The position numbers and the translations under genes were made by a program. The notes below the pieces were generated by a model that worked only from the letters and a program-made list of their open reading frames with translations, did no database searches and was not told the DNA's origin. A stretch of 64,000 nucleotides of DNA from Nectonema munidae. Taxonomy: Eukaryota > Nematomorpha > Nectonematoida > Nectonematidae. Shown here piece after piece: positions 1-10,308 of the stretch. How positions within the stretch are numbered: position 1 is the stretch's first letter; each line of letters opens with the position of its first letter. The stretch spans positions 866,501-930,500 of the forward strand of contig JAUIRK010000509.1 in assembly GCA_030549495.1 (NCBI GenBank). Direction: 5' to 3'.

Positions 1-109
1 TTCAATAATTTCATTTTTTACATTTTTTTTATTTTTTGTTTATTTGAATGATTATATTTTTTTATTTTTGCTTATTTCATTGCAGACACTTCAACGCAGT
101 TCATCTTTA

Positions 110-1745
110 TTTTTAAAAATGAGTCAAAAAGAACATGTTCAAATCAAAAATTTGAGAAGACCAAGTTTGCCATTAGTAACAAGCAGTTTGCCAACAAAAA
201 TCAAATAGTGGGACGTTATCTTGCATAATATGAATTTGAAAAGACCAGCCAAGCAAGAATAAAGAGAATTGCTGAAGAGTTGAGTCATTTATGGAAATTT
301 CTAAACTTTCCTCTCGTGTCACGTCAGCGAATCATTTCCAAAATCAAGCATGTTGTTGATCTTTATGAAAAGTATAGAAAAAGGAAATCTGAGAGTGTTG
401 AAAAGTCGCTGATAAATCTCTTTGATGTTACTAAAGCAGATGGAATTTGGTTGTCTTCTGAAGATAAGGAACTTTACAACACTCAAATCAAAACATCCGG
501 TCGAGTTGGATATAGTACTGGAAAAGATGCTGGTGTACTTTCAATCCATCCTTCTAAGAGAAAATTCGTTCAAAGTAGGCCTAGTACTTCTGGCATTACC
601 CAAATCCCTCCAAGTTTTGAATTAGTTAAAGAAGATGATGATTTAATTAATTTCGAAGAGGGAGGAAGCGACAATGATTTTGAACCGGCAGAAAAAAAAC
701 TCAAAAAATATCATTCAGCTTCATTTGCTGCGAAACTTGTTAGTGAAGAGTCGTTATCGACAAAGAAAGCAGCTTCTGTTTGTAAGACACTTTCAGAAGA
801 TGGTATAGAACTTCCATCACGCACACAGGTTGGTGTTTGGAAACACATCAAAGGAAGAAGAACAAAAAAGGGTAAGATCAAATTAAATTTTACAAAAAGA
901 GTTTTTCTGTCTTCATTTTGGGAAAGGGAAACTTGATTTTGAAGAAAGAGTATCAAGTTGTTTATCTCCAAAATGAACATCGTATTATAAACTTGGGAAT
1001 TCTTTGTTGTAAAAGTGGTTCTTCTAAAGACATATTTGATGAAATTAGAGCCTTAATGGATGAATACAACGCGTGGAAAAGTATAAAAATGATTATTTCC
1101 GATACAACAGCAGTTAATACTGGTAAAGAAAATGGTGTTGTAGCTAAAATTCAAAAAGCCATGGCAAATAAAGGTTTGGAGAGCCCAAAATTCATTGGTT
1201 GCCAGCACCATATTCTAGACCTCGTATTAAGACATATAATGGATTTCCATTTCCAGGGCACCACCAAAAGCCCAGATCTTCACTACAGTTTCATAACTGA
1301 AATCTGCAATAATTATGAGGAATTGAAAAATGAATACAATTATGAGTCAGAAGTATCATTGCAGGAAAATCCAAGATGGAGAGAAGACTTTAAATTTTTG
1401 TATCAGCTTTGTCTAAGCTTTAGATATTTATAAAGCTTCCTGCTCTGCATAGTGCCAGATGGAATTCACGGGCTTCATATGCCTTGCTAGCTTACTTTCT
1501 TTTACCAAAGTGGAAAAGTCGATTAGAAAGAATTTACCATTTTATTACAAAAGGGTGGTCTAAGTGTTGGTTTCGTTATCAGCATTATGATAAATTCATA
1601 TAATTGTCTCTATGCTGTTAAATCACAGAATTGTCCTAAAGCAATTATCAGCATTTTTAGAGTTTTAGAAAGAAGAACCGTCAAGAATTAGTATTCCAAG
1701 AACAAATAAACTTGCTAAGAGAGGAGTTAAAAAATGCAAGAAATA
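110..1745 (+). pseudogene. Relic of a repeat-associated gene family (IGCQHH motif, transposase-like)
   Basis: An open frame at about 250-936 begins IAEELSHLWKFLNFPLVSRQ and carries a basic/acidic linker. A second, overlapping frame at 918-1433 carries MIISDTTAVNTGKENG and IGCQHHILDLVLRHIMD, then WREDFKFLYQLC. These blocks match a protein family I know as highly repeated in arthropod and cnidarian genomes, probably transposase-derived with an RNase-H-like core. Past 1433 homology continues in shifting frames to about 1745 (for example AGCATTATGATAAATTCATA near 1578), so the copy is broken by several frameshifts and stops. I see no terminal repeats, so its transposon class is open. A second fragment of the same family lies at 24531-24740. 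Confidence 0.6.
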
Positions 1746-1749
1746 GTTC

Positions 1750-2301
1750 AAAATAGCCGCACAAACAAGTATATTTGAGCTGCAAGTTTGTTGTTGCCAA
1801 TCATTTGTAATCTTAAACTTTTTTTCACAATCATATCATTTTAATGCGATATATTTCTCGAATTTGACATTATTATTTTTTTTGAAAAATAAACTTTTCT
1901 GAATAATTTTCGAAATTTAATTGATAAAATGAACAAATTCAAAATTTCATCAACATAATTTCCTCAAAATTATCTATCAATCACGTAAAAACTATGTAGT
2001 AGTTAATAGTCTTATTCAATGTATATATATTTAAACTTTGATGAAGGCGCACGAGGTTTTATAGGTTAATGCATGTAAAATTGATTGTTTCGGTTTATTT
2101 CAATATTATTCATCAAAAAATTACACAGGGTTTCAAAGTTGGAAAAAGCTATATGCCTAATCTATATATGAACAAGTTTCAAAGTAAGGAGCATAATTTT
2201 GGATAAAATGAAAAATCAAGAAACCATATAACATCACAAGGCTACGCCAAAAATCCGGTTATACTTCGTAGCAATATCATTGAAAATTGTCTTATTGGTT
2301 A
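1750..2301. other. Non-coding stretch between relic and HMG20 3' end
   Basis: AT-rich sequence with no open frame or repeat boundary that I recognise. It probably holds the 3' UTR and polyadenylation signals of the HMG20-type gene, which reads leftward into it. Confidence 0.4.
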
Positions 2302-2582
2302 CTACTCATCGATTAAAATAAACCAAAAGCAAATAAGCAAACCGTCATCGCATTTAACGGAAGTGCCGATTTCATGTGTGTGGATGAAGTTAGAAATCGG
2401 GTCGACGATTTTTTCAAGCACCACCTCATTGATGTTGAGCACATTTTGGCGCCAAATTTGGTTGCAGTTCTCGCATTTCTTTATTTCCTCTTCCAAAGTG
2501 CGTTTATTGAGTAGGAGGATCGCTTCTTGCTCGTCTGCCTCATTCAACGTTTTTTTCAAACTTCTAAATTCTGTTTCTTTGT
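2302..2582 (-). CDS. HMG20: HMG20 coiled-coil exon (last exon seen)
   Basis: Starts after a TATCGTTAAG acceptor and encodes KETEFRSLKKTLNEADEQEA and a Glu/Lys-rich coiled coil, ending at TAG 2302. It aligns with AREAELRQLRK and the following coiled coil of HMG20A. The final 15-20 residues look unlike the family, so the true end may be spliced earlier. Confidence 0.75.
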
Positions 2583-5500
2583 CTTAACGATAAAAAATTT
2601 GAGAAAGATAAAAGCAAATCAAATTTACTGTACCATCTATAGTCATTAGTGAGGTTAGCGCATCAAATTTACAGTCTCACCTGACAGATATTAATTAATG
2701 ATATATATTCTTTGTAAATAGGCAATATTTTCACGAAATATTTAATGTACTTAAATTTTGTATTAGACAAGAGTTCTAATTCAAGCATATTTCTTCTTCT
2801 CCATAGTAGGAATTAGACTAATTAAAAGAGTTCATTTCTTTTATTGAATTCATTGCTTCTCTTTTCAACTTTTCCGGTGCAATCAATAATCCGCTTTGCT
2901 CAACTACCTTTTTCACATTGCCCTCCACTTTATATATAAGGTAATTCTGGAAAAGCCTTTACTAATTTTTATTATAATGAGATTCAATAAGAGACTTCTT
3001 TAGAAAATGCCAAAACTCAAGGTCATGTGAGAAGGAGCCTGAATCAAAGATTTATGACCTTTGAATTAAAAATGTATTTATGATCTTTCAATGAAAACAT
3101 CAGAATCCGAGATTTTAAATTTAAAAAACTAAAGATTCAATACACGCGGTTCTGACGCAATTCGCATACTGGTGAAAATTTTGCGCTAAAAAACTTTTTT
3201 AATCGGAGTTTGTCTCTTTTTTTAGCACATTGTACAATGGAACAAAGTTTCATTTTTGATTTTAATCAATCCTTGTCATAATCATTGACAAACAAAATTA
3301 CTTTTCTACTTATAAAATAGCAATTTTTTTTTAAAACAATTCATAACCTCTTTTTAAAACAAATGTACATTTAAACAAAATAACTTTAATAATTTTAAGT
3401 TCTCGAGACTAAAAAAGCAGCGCCTATTTTCTTTAGTTTTCAAATTAGATGATGTTTTAAAAAATTCAAAAGCAGCTTCGAGAATTGTTCTAAACACTTA
3501 AGATAACTTAATGGTTTCTTAATTCCAAAATAAACGTTATATTTCAACGCATTCCTTTATAACAACAGAGAAGTAGCCAAGCTGACTCTTTTATATTGAA
3601 GCTTATGACTTTGATAATTAAAAAAAATCAATCAATAGCCCAGAACTTCTACCCGTTTTGATACCCCTTTCCTGCTCTCTATTTTTAATGAATTAATCAA
3701 TTTATTAAAAAATTTTGATTAGAAAAAAGCCGCAGAAAAGCCGCAAGATCCAAATGTGAGCGCTACTTGAAAGTTATAGAGGACTTCCAAAAATCTGCCC
3801 TAAAATTCCATTTTTCACGAAGGCTAGTAATGTATGGTAGAAGAGGTCTTCTAGACGAGGAAGCGAAATGTGGACACGTCGTAAAATTATGAGGTTTGCA
3901 ATACAAGATCACTAGAGGATGGAACTAAATTCTAGAAATTCTTGATCTCACACTTTATTGTATATTACAGGATATTTAGGGAATTACACGTGAAAATAGC
4001 CAAATAGAGAAGCAATAAACCCTATATTTTTACACTAGAAAATGACACTCAATTTTGATAAAATAAACCTAGTAATAATTAATACTAGAACTAAGACAAT
4101 AAACGACATACTTTTTGAGTAATTTAAAAAGTCATCCGTAAAAATCTGAATATCTTCATAATTTTTATTGTCGCTTTCTTTGTCAACGGTTTCACCAGAT
4201 TTGTTCTGAAATATTCACAAAGGAAATGAGATTATAATTAAGTAGTTTGAATCGAGCAAGTTAAATGCAAAATATGAGCTTTAGGAATAAAATAAGCGTA
4301 CATTTAAGGAAGATGACTTGAACGATTTTTTATCTCTGGTCCCGCCTCGTTGATTTTTCAAGTCTGAAATAAATACAGAAAAATTGCTACATCACGTGAA
4401 AATTGATGAAAAGATGGCAAAATAATGGCACTTCTTGGGCATTAAGAGATCATAACTTACTTTTGCTGACGTCTTCTAGGATACTGAAATCGCGAATTGT
4501 AAAAAGTAAGATTGAAAAAATATTTTATTTCATTTAACTTGTATACACACATTTTGTCTCATCTTTCTTTTTTTGTCGTATTTAGAGTAATTGTACATAT
4601 TTTCAAGAGGTAGAAAATCTATATTTCATAAGAGTCTTAAAATTTTCTCGTGCTTTCGAAATGTGATTTTCTTTACCGTACCTTACATATTTTGAAACAT
4701 TTTTCTTCATTCACATCATTACATATCTCTATAAAAAATTTTAAAAAGAAAGAAGTTATATTCATATTATTATAAAGCTTAAATATTATTCTCAGTGAAT
4801 TTTTTTTTAGAAATTATAAAATTTTAGGTTTAGACAAGAAAAGACCGCTAGTAAATTTACTAGTAATAGTTATACTTCCTAGGATAAATTAATCACAATA
4901 AGTTAGAAGTATCTTAACAGTTCTAACTTTTAGCTTCAGTACTTTTACAAATTGCTAAAAGGATGAAAGCATAAGAGAGCCAATGAGTAGATCATATAGA
5001 AAAAAGTTATTTAAAAAAAAACTAATTTTTGAGAGTGTTTGAGCGAGTTTCATCTTTCTGGTACATTGAACATTTGTTCATCTGTCTCTCTTGCATCATT
5101 CTTACGTAGTACAAAGACATTTAGAGCACATGGAATTTCAAAAAAGTATTCGTAATATTTTTATAAGAATATATCATACCGGGATTTTTTGGAAGTAAAT
5201 TCTTACTTAGCAATACGGAAAATTAATTTTTATCAAATAAATACACGTTTTCATCAAACTGCATTCCTTAATTAAAATCAGCACTTAATTTACTTTACTT
5301 TAATTATTTATCAAAATAAGATACGCTCATTAAGTGTCGATAGATAACAAAAAAAAGTCATACCAAAATATCTCTGAAAAAAATATGAATATTCTTAATA
5401 TACATTGATAATAGTAATACCTTCCTTTCCATTAAATTGGCCTTTCTCCAGAATTTCGACCCTTCTGACTCAGTAAAGCGGATATGGTTCTGAATTTTTA

Positions 5501-7513
5501 TAAATGTTTATTCATTTTAAATTATGCCATTTTCTGTTGTTCCTAAAATGAATCTTGATTTCATTTCGAAAATAAATGGAAGAAGCAAGTGTGTCCCACA
5601 AATACTACTTGGGCATTATGCAAACGGCATAAAAGTGTTTTTACAGATAAGAAATATTTCCCCCTTGAAATCACATTACGGGGGGGGGGCTGTGTATTAA
5701 TGATGGATATCTTTGTTTGGTTGTATGGAATATTATTATTGAGTCTGTTATGTAAAACCTCGAATATCCAAAACTCGACTATACGAATTTTCGCGTATCC
5801 GAATAACTGCGGTGCCCACCTAAACAATGAAAAAAACGCAAGAAAATTTTCACGCATCCGAACTTCAGGTTCTACTCTATTATCTATATCATCCTCTACG
5901 TGTGTACGTCTTGTGTTGTAGTCCAGGGGTTTTGTGTCAACAGAACTGTATTTTAAACCGTCCTGCTACTAATCCATTTCTCATTGCTTTGCCATATGTG
6001 TTTTAAAATCAAGTTAATCATAATCGTATCTGTTGAACTACATTTATCAGGCATTCTTTTCTCCTTGCTCCGACTGTCCTATTATTGTATTTTGAGGATC
6101 ACCATAGTGTTCGAAAATTAAATAAGGTTTTTCTCTTCATGATCGTATTCTCGTTTCTTTATAAATTTCAATACTTATAACCACATGGCGCACTCCACAT
6201 GCATCAAACTCACTAAACACATAGTTATGGATTACAAGTCAAGCCACCACTTTCAGTGAAACCTGCCATCTTTTATGAACTATTATGAAAATTTAAAGAA
6301 AGCAAAAAAAAATAGAGGAGAATATTTTTTGGTTAACAATGAGATTAAGTAAAGAAGAAATCGCCATAAGATATTTATCTTCAAAATGGGCTAAATTTGC
6401 AAATATTAATTGAAAAATGGAATCTTCAGTTTCACGATAAAATATGCGTTTGATTAATATATGAATATATTGAATTTGAAGATGAAAAATAATAATAGCA
6501 TAGAAAATCGAATAAAAAAGTAAAAGTATATCTTCTCAGGATATATGTGATTCCTCCAAGACTCACAGACAGGCAACATCAGTGGCAGAGGAAACATAAA
6601 TTTCGGTGATTAAAAAGCTTGTCTAAAGATCAACTTTTTTAAAAGATAATTAAATGAAATAATGATATTAATTATGAAAAGTAATTATAGAATAATTTTT
6701 CATCTCAGTTAAGTAGATAAGTGAATTTGAGTTGGTTGTTGCCCTTAGTTGATTGTGTCTCATGGTTCGGTGTCCATTGCCGAAATTATGAGAATAAACA
6801 CGAGAAAATTTTATTTAATATTGAATAGAGTAAAAATTAGTGGAAAATAGTCAACATAAGTAGATAAAGTTGGGTACATTAGCTTGAATAACTAAAATAC
6901 AAAATGTTTAGAAAAAAATAAAACTTATTAATCTCTTTATATACACTCCAATTTATTTTATCTACTCTTCATCTAAAAAATAGTAATAACGATGATATTA
7001 AACTTAAATTGCTTATACTATGTGGTCATGTATTTCATAATTCACTTAAATTCCGTTTCAAATTAATAGATGTAATTACCGTGTTAACTAACTGCAAAAT
7101 TATAATAAGTATTCACCAAATATGATAGAAAAATTTAATTACAATACTTTTCCGTTTTTTAAGGTCATTTTGAAATATGGTATAACTTTCAGAATTTCTA
7201 TAGGCAAGTTTTTCTTTTCGATATTCTTCTGATGCTTTTTGAGCTGCTTCAAGATATGGCTTAAAAATTATTTTTAAAAAAATATATTTATTTAAATACA
7301 AAATACTTTTTTTTCTTCATCACAAAGTTGCTTCCACCTAGATGATATAAGTGCATTGAAGAACCTTATAGATTTACTTGGTAACACTTCATTTCTTAAA
7401 CACTTTCTTTGATAAATAGAAAACTTTAAATATGCTGACTGAGGCTTTGTAGGTGCATTGGGATCCTTCAATTTCCTTTTACGTTTTTTTATTTTAGGTT
7501 CTATATCTTCCAT
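2302..7513 (-). CDS. HMG20: HMG20A/HMG20B-type HMG-box protein (six exons)
   Basis: Minus-strand gene of about 256 codons. Exons are 7513-7307, 7259-7148, 4475-4461, 4363-4302, 4205-4112 and 2582-2302; all junctions are GT-AG and keep frame. The protein has a basic start (MEDIEPKIKKRKRK) and an HMG box with DPNAPTKPQSAYLKF, then W-KQLCDEEKK spliced to PYLEAAQKASEEYRKEKLAY. A polar linker, a conserved IQIFTDDFLNYSKNKETEF block and a coiled coil rich in Leu/Glu follow. That order, and the IFTEEFL-like block before the coiled coil, is specific to HMG20A (iBRAF) and HMG20B (BRAF35). Vertebrate homologues bind the LSD1-CoREST repressor complex through the coiled coil and act in the nucleus. The protein is shorter than human HMG20B (317 aa), mainly at the N terminus. 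The last exon may splice on to a further unseen exon. Confidence 0.85.
2818..2946 (-). CDS. Candidate orphan exon inside an HMG20 intron
   Basis: 43 codons on the minus strand after a CTTTTCCAG acceptor, ending at TAG: NYLIYKVEGNVKKVVEQSGL, then PEKLKREAMNSIKEMNSFN. The composition looks coding, but its phase does not fit the HMG20 junction that spans it. It could be an alternative exon or chance. Confidence 0.25.
   Translation of the reverse strand, partial: NYLIYKVEGNVKKVVEQSGLLIAPEKLKREAMNSIKEMNSFN
3721..3889 (+). CDS. Candidate orphan exon (strand ambiguous)
   Basis: Less AT-rich than its surroundings. On the plus strand a TTGATTAG acceptor opens a frame with SKCERYLKVIEDFQKSALKF and RRLVMYGRRGLLDEEAKCGH before a GTAAAA donor-like site. 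The minus strand is also open over part of it (LEDLFYHTLLAFVKNGIL). No family recognised. Confidence 0.2.
4112..4205 (-). CDS. HMG20: HMG20 exon with the conserved IFTEEFL-like block
   Basis: 94 nt between TTTCAG and GTATGT. It encodes an acidic stretch, then IQIFTDDFLNYSK, which aligns with VPIFTEEFLDHNK of HMG20A. Confidence 0.85.
4302..4363 (-). CDS. HMG20: HMG20 linker exon
   Basis: 62 nt between TTTCAG and GTACGC, encoding a basic, serine-rich linker (NLKNQRGGTRDKKSFKSSSL). Confidence 0.75.
4461..4475 (-). CDS. HMG20: HMG20 microexon
   Basis: 15 nt between acceptor ATCCTAG and donor GTAAGT. Only this acceptor keeps the frame (leftover A before it, A after it), giving K-D-V-S-K. A CAG acceptor 8 nt upstream would make 23 nt and hit a stop from the same donor phase. 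Confidence 0.6.
4484..7147 (-). other. Long intron of the HMG20-type gene
   Basis: About 2.7 kb of AT-rich intron. It holds a small pogo-type MITE near 5751-5877 and a run of ten G at 5680-5689; otherwise I see nothing recognisable. Confidence 0.5.
5751..5877. mobile_element. Tigger/pogo-type MITE
   Basis: About 127 bp with inverted ends: left TGTAAAACCTCGAATATCC, right read back as GAGTAGAACCTGAAGTTC. It is flanked by TA and carries the repeated CGNNTATCCGAA texture typical of pogo/Tigger ends. No coding content. Confidence 0.55.
7148..7259 (-). CDS. HMG20: HMG20 exon 2: second half of HMG box
   Basis: The acceptor ends TTTTTAAG; the exon encodes PYLEAAQKASEEYRKEKLAY and an NSESYTIFQNDLKKRK tail, then a GTATTG donor. 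The preceding intron is only 47 nt. Confidence 0.8.
7307..7513 (-). CDS. HMG20: HMG20 exon 1: start and first half of HMG box
   Basis: 207 nt, 69 codons from ATG, ending in phase 0 at a GTATTT donor. It encodes the basic tail and HMG-box helices 1 and 2 up to DEEKK. Confidence 0.85.
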
Positions 7514-7955
7514 TTTAAACGAGAGTCAAACTAAGTAAAGAAAATAAAGTAAAAAATATTTGAAATTCTTCTTTTATTATTTTCTGTTTCCTTAAATCAA
7601 TTGTGAGCCTTTATATCAGAGGTGTCCAAGAAGTCGCCCGCGGTCGACTAGTCGACCGCCAAGTTCAAGAAAGTAGACCTCAAGTAGTTTATAAACAATT
7701 AAGGAATAAACCAGAAATTAATTGTTGGATCAATTTTTTTTCTTATGAATTTTCGTTTCTATCATATTATCTATGTGGATGTTTCATGAAGTTGCATTTT
7801 CCCAATTTTTAGCATAGTTAATAATCAATCATATTGATAAAGATTTCTTATTTTAGGCTAAAATTTTTCTATGCGCAACATCACACTTCCCTTCGATAAA
7901 TAATCCTCATATTTTTCAAGATGATGAGGAAATTAAGGGCATCTTCTAATTATCA

Positions 7956-8064
7956 TCTCTGAAACGAGTCAAAAACTTAGTACGGCTTAGCCATCTAACA
8001 TCTGTGTGTAAAAGCAATTTATTGTGTTAGCAAAGCACAAAACTCTCGACGCGATAAACACTTC
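7956..8064 (-). repeat. Inverted copy of 8715-8823
   Basis: These 109 bases are the exact reverse complement of 8715-8823 in the transposase gene (ends CTCTGAAACGAGTC and GATAAACACTTC). The two arms are separated by about 650 bp. Confidence 0.9.
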
Positions 8065-8299
8065 ATTGTATTATCATTATATGTTGGGTATTACAACTAT
8101 ATGTTGCAAACCTATGTATTTATGTTACCAATTAAGAGCTTTGAGAAGCTTATATTATTTCCAGTGATATGTTATTTATTTAACTTTGATTATCTTTTCA
8201 TAATGCAGTAGAATTGGTCTGATTGATGATATAAATTTTAAAAATCAGTCAAGTAATTTAAATATCAGTCAAGATCTTGAGCAACTTTACAAATTAATG

Positions 8300-9597
8300 T
8301 TGATAAGTGCGTTGTTCTCTCATTACAGTTTGACGAGTTGACTGACTATATTGGCACTGCTCAACTCTGTGTTTTCATCAGAATGGTTTTTGTTGACATG
8401 TCAGCCGTAGAAGAGTTGTTAACAATAATTCCGATGAATGAACGCACTAGAGGTGAAGATATTTTAAACTCATTCAAAGAATTTATATCACTTACAAATT
8501 TTCAAATTTCCAAACTGTTTTCAATTACAACAGATGGTGCCCCTGCAATGACTGGTTGCAATAATGGCTTTATTTCTCATTGTAGGCGCGATGAAAAGTT
8601 TCCCAGATTTATTGATTATCATTGCATCATACATAATCAAGTCCTATGCTCAAAAGTTTTAAACTTTGATCATGTCATGGAAATAGCGTTCAAAACTTTC
8701 AACTACATCAGGTCGAAGTGTTTATCGCGTCGAGAGTTTTGTGCTTTGCTAACACAATAAATTGCTTTTACACACAGATGTTAGATGGCTAAGCCGTACT
8801 AAGTTTTTGACTCGTTTCAGAGAACTATTACCAAAAGTTTGCATTTTTCTTGAAACTAAAAAAATTCAATATGTTCAATTGAGTGATTCAGAATGGCGCT
8901 GCGATCTAGCTTTTTTTTGCAACGTTACTGAGAAGATAAGCCGACTAAATACCCAATTACAAGGCAAAGATCAATCAATAATTGAAATGGTTAGTCATGT
9001 AAATTCATTTAAAGAAAAGTTGAATATACAACTTAAACAAATTGAACGTGGCGACTTAAAACATTTTCCGAATATAGATGACGAAAGAGGTGCTGAAAAA
9101 AGATTAAATGTGGATAGATATGTAGCTAGTCTAAGAACTCTCATGAATGAATTTGAAAAAAGATTCGAAAGTTTTAATAATATTGAAAGTATCACCACTT
9201 TTCTACAAACCCCTTCAAGGACGACGTGAGTATTGAATTTTTAGCTAAAAAAATTGGCGACTTTCTACAAATTCGCAATTTGGCTGAATTAGAAGAACTT
9301 ATAAATATAAAATGTGACTTAAGTCTTAAATCAATGCATGGGTCGAAAGATTTTATAAAATATATTTTTAAAGATAAATACCCCAACATTTGGAGGATAT
9401 TTGCTAGTTTCCATTCGTTTTTCGGATCCACATATTTGTGTGAATCTGCTTTTTCTTCGATGAATAGTATAAAAACAAAACATAGATCTCAATTAACTAA
9501 AGAACATTTGCAGGCATGTTTAATAATCGCCCTGACAAATTTCAATCCAAATTTTGAAAAACTAGCACAAAATATGCATGGCCAGGTTTCATCTTAA
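8300..9597 (+). pseudogene. hAT transposase remains
   Basis: Frames at 8314-8760, 8762-9229 and 9226-9597 carry in order LQFDELTDYIGTAQL (first catalytic Asp region), TTDGAPAMTGCNNGF, YHCIIHNQVLCSK, LHTDVRWLSRTKFL and the C-terminal dimerisation block TYLCESAFSSMNSIKTKHRS. This is the order seen in GTF2IRD2/ZBED5-like hAT proteins. Frame changes near 8330, 8760 and 9228 and the missing N terminus make it inactive. Confidence 0.85.
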
Positions 9598-9882
9598 AAA
9601 AGTGAGTTTTTATAATTTTTAAGTTGTTTATTTTGAAGTTAATAAAAATTTTTTTTACTTATATAAAACAACAAAAGTTACATTTGTTTTAAGAATATTA
9701 ATTATTTTTTACACTTACAAGGTAGACCGCCAAAAATTTCTACAAAAAAAGTAGCCCTTATATAAAAAAAAAGATTGACCACCCCTGCTTTATATGAATG
9801 GCTATTTTTTACAAATTCTACTCAATGAAATAAATATTTAAACACTTTCAGTTTTCATAACTTAAGCGGACGATTTTTGGGG

Positions 9883-10308
9883 CACTGGTGCAGTGGCAGG
9901 GATGCTCCCCCACCTCCGTTTTTTGGCTGGACCCCATGTTGGCCACTCCACATCAAATACATATTTTACTGGATTTAAAATTTACTCGAAACTTTTTATA
10001 ATTTAATTTTTTTGAGTGCGTTTTGCTTCCAGGGGAAGAAATATCTCTCTTATCTGGACGGGTGAATCTTAGACCAAGAGCACTCTTAATTTGAGTTCTC
10101 TGCTGCATCGAAACGTGAGAGCACGACCCAAATTGATTATAAAAAACTAAAGTTTCAGAATTCTAAATATCGATAAGTAATTCTCATGAAAAAATTGATA
10201 AGTTTTAAATTTTTTAGTTTTAAACCTGCTTCTTTACAATTTTTTAAAAACTTGGCCCTTGTTTGGCACCCTCATTTTTGAAAAACTAGAACTGCCACTG
10301 CACTGGTG
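9883..10308. mobile_element. Non-autonomous hAT MITE with 8-bp duplication
   Basis: The element proper is 9891-10300 (410 bp), beginning CAGTGGCAG and ending CTGCCACTG. It is flanked by CACTGGTG at 9883-9890 and 10301-10308. No open frame of note; internal sequence is partly C-rich near the left end. Confidence 0.85.

Larger units (their letters stand above)
7617..9787 (+). mobile_element. hAT transposon (GTF2IRD2/ZBED5-like transposase), rearranged
   Basis: 2171 bp with inverted ends CAGAGGTGTCCAA and CAGGGGTGGTCAA (the second read from the minus strand). The 3' two thirds encode a hAT transposase in three adjacent frames. The 5' part holds an inverted copy of an internal 109-bp segment (7956-8064 versus 8715-8823) and no N-terminal zinc-finger region, so the element is not autonomous. 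Confidence 0.9.
7609..9795. repeat. 8-bp target-site duplication flanking the hAT
   Basis: CTTTATAT lies at 7609-7616 and again, unchanged, at 9788-9795. Eight base pairs is the hAT hallmark; the perfect match suggests a fairly recent insertion. Confidence 0.9.

Noticed and set aside
711-980. Minus-strand frame over the relic at 110-1745
   Set aside because: Antisense shadow of the relic.
5589-5921. 110-codon plus-strand frame
   Set aside because: It overlaps a G run and a pogo-type MITE; no coding character.
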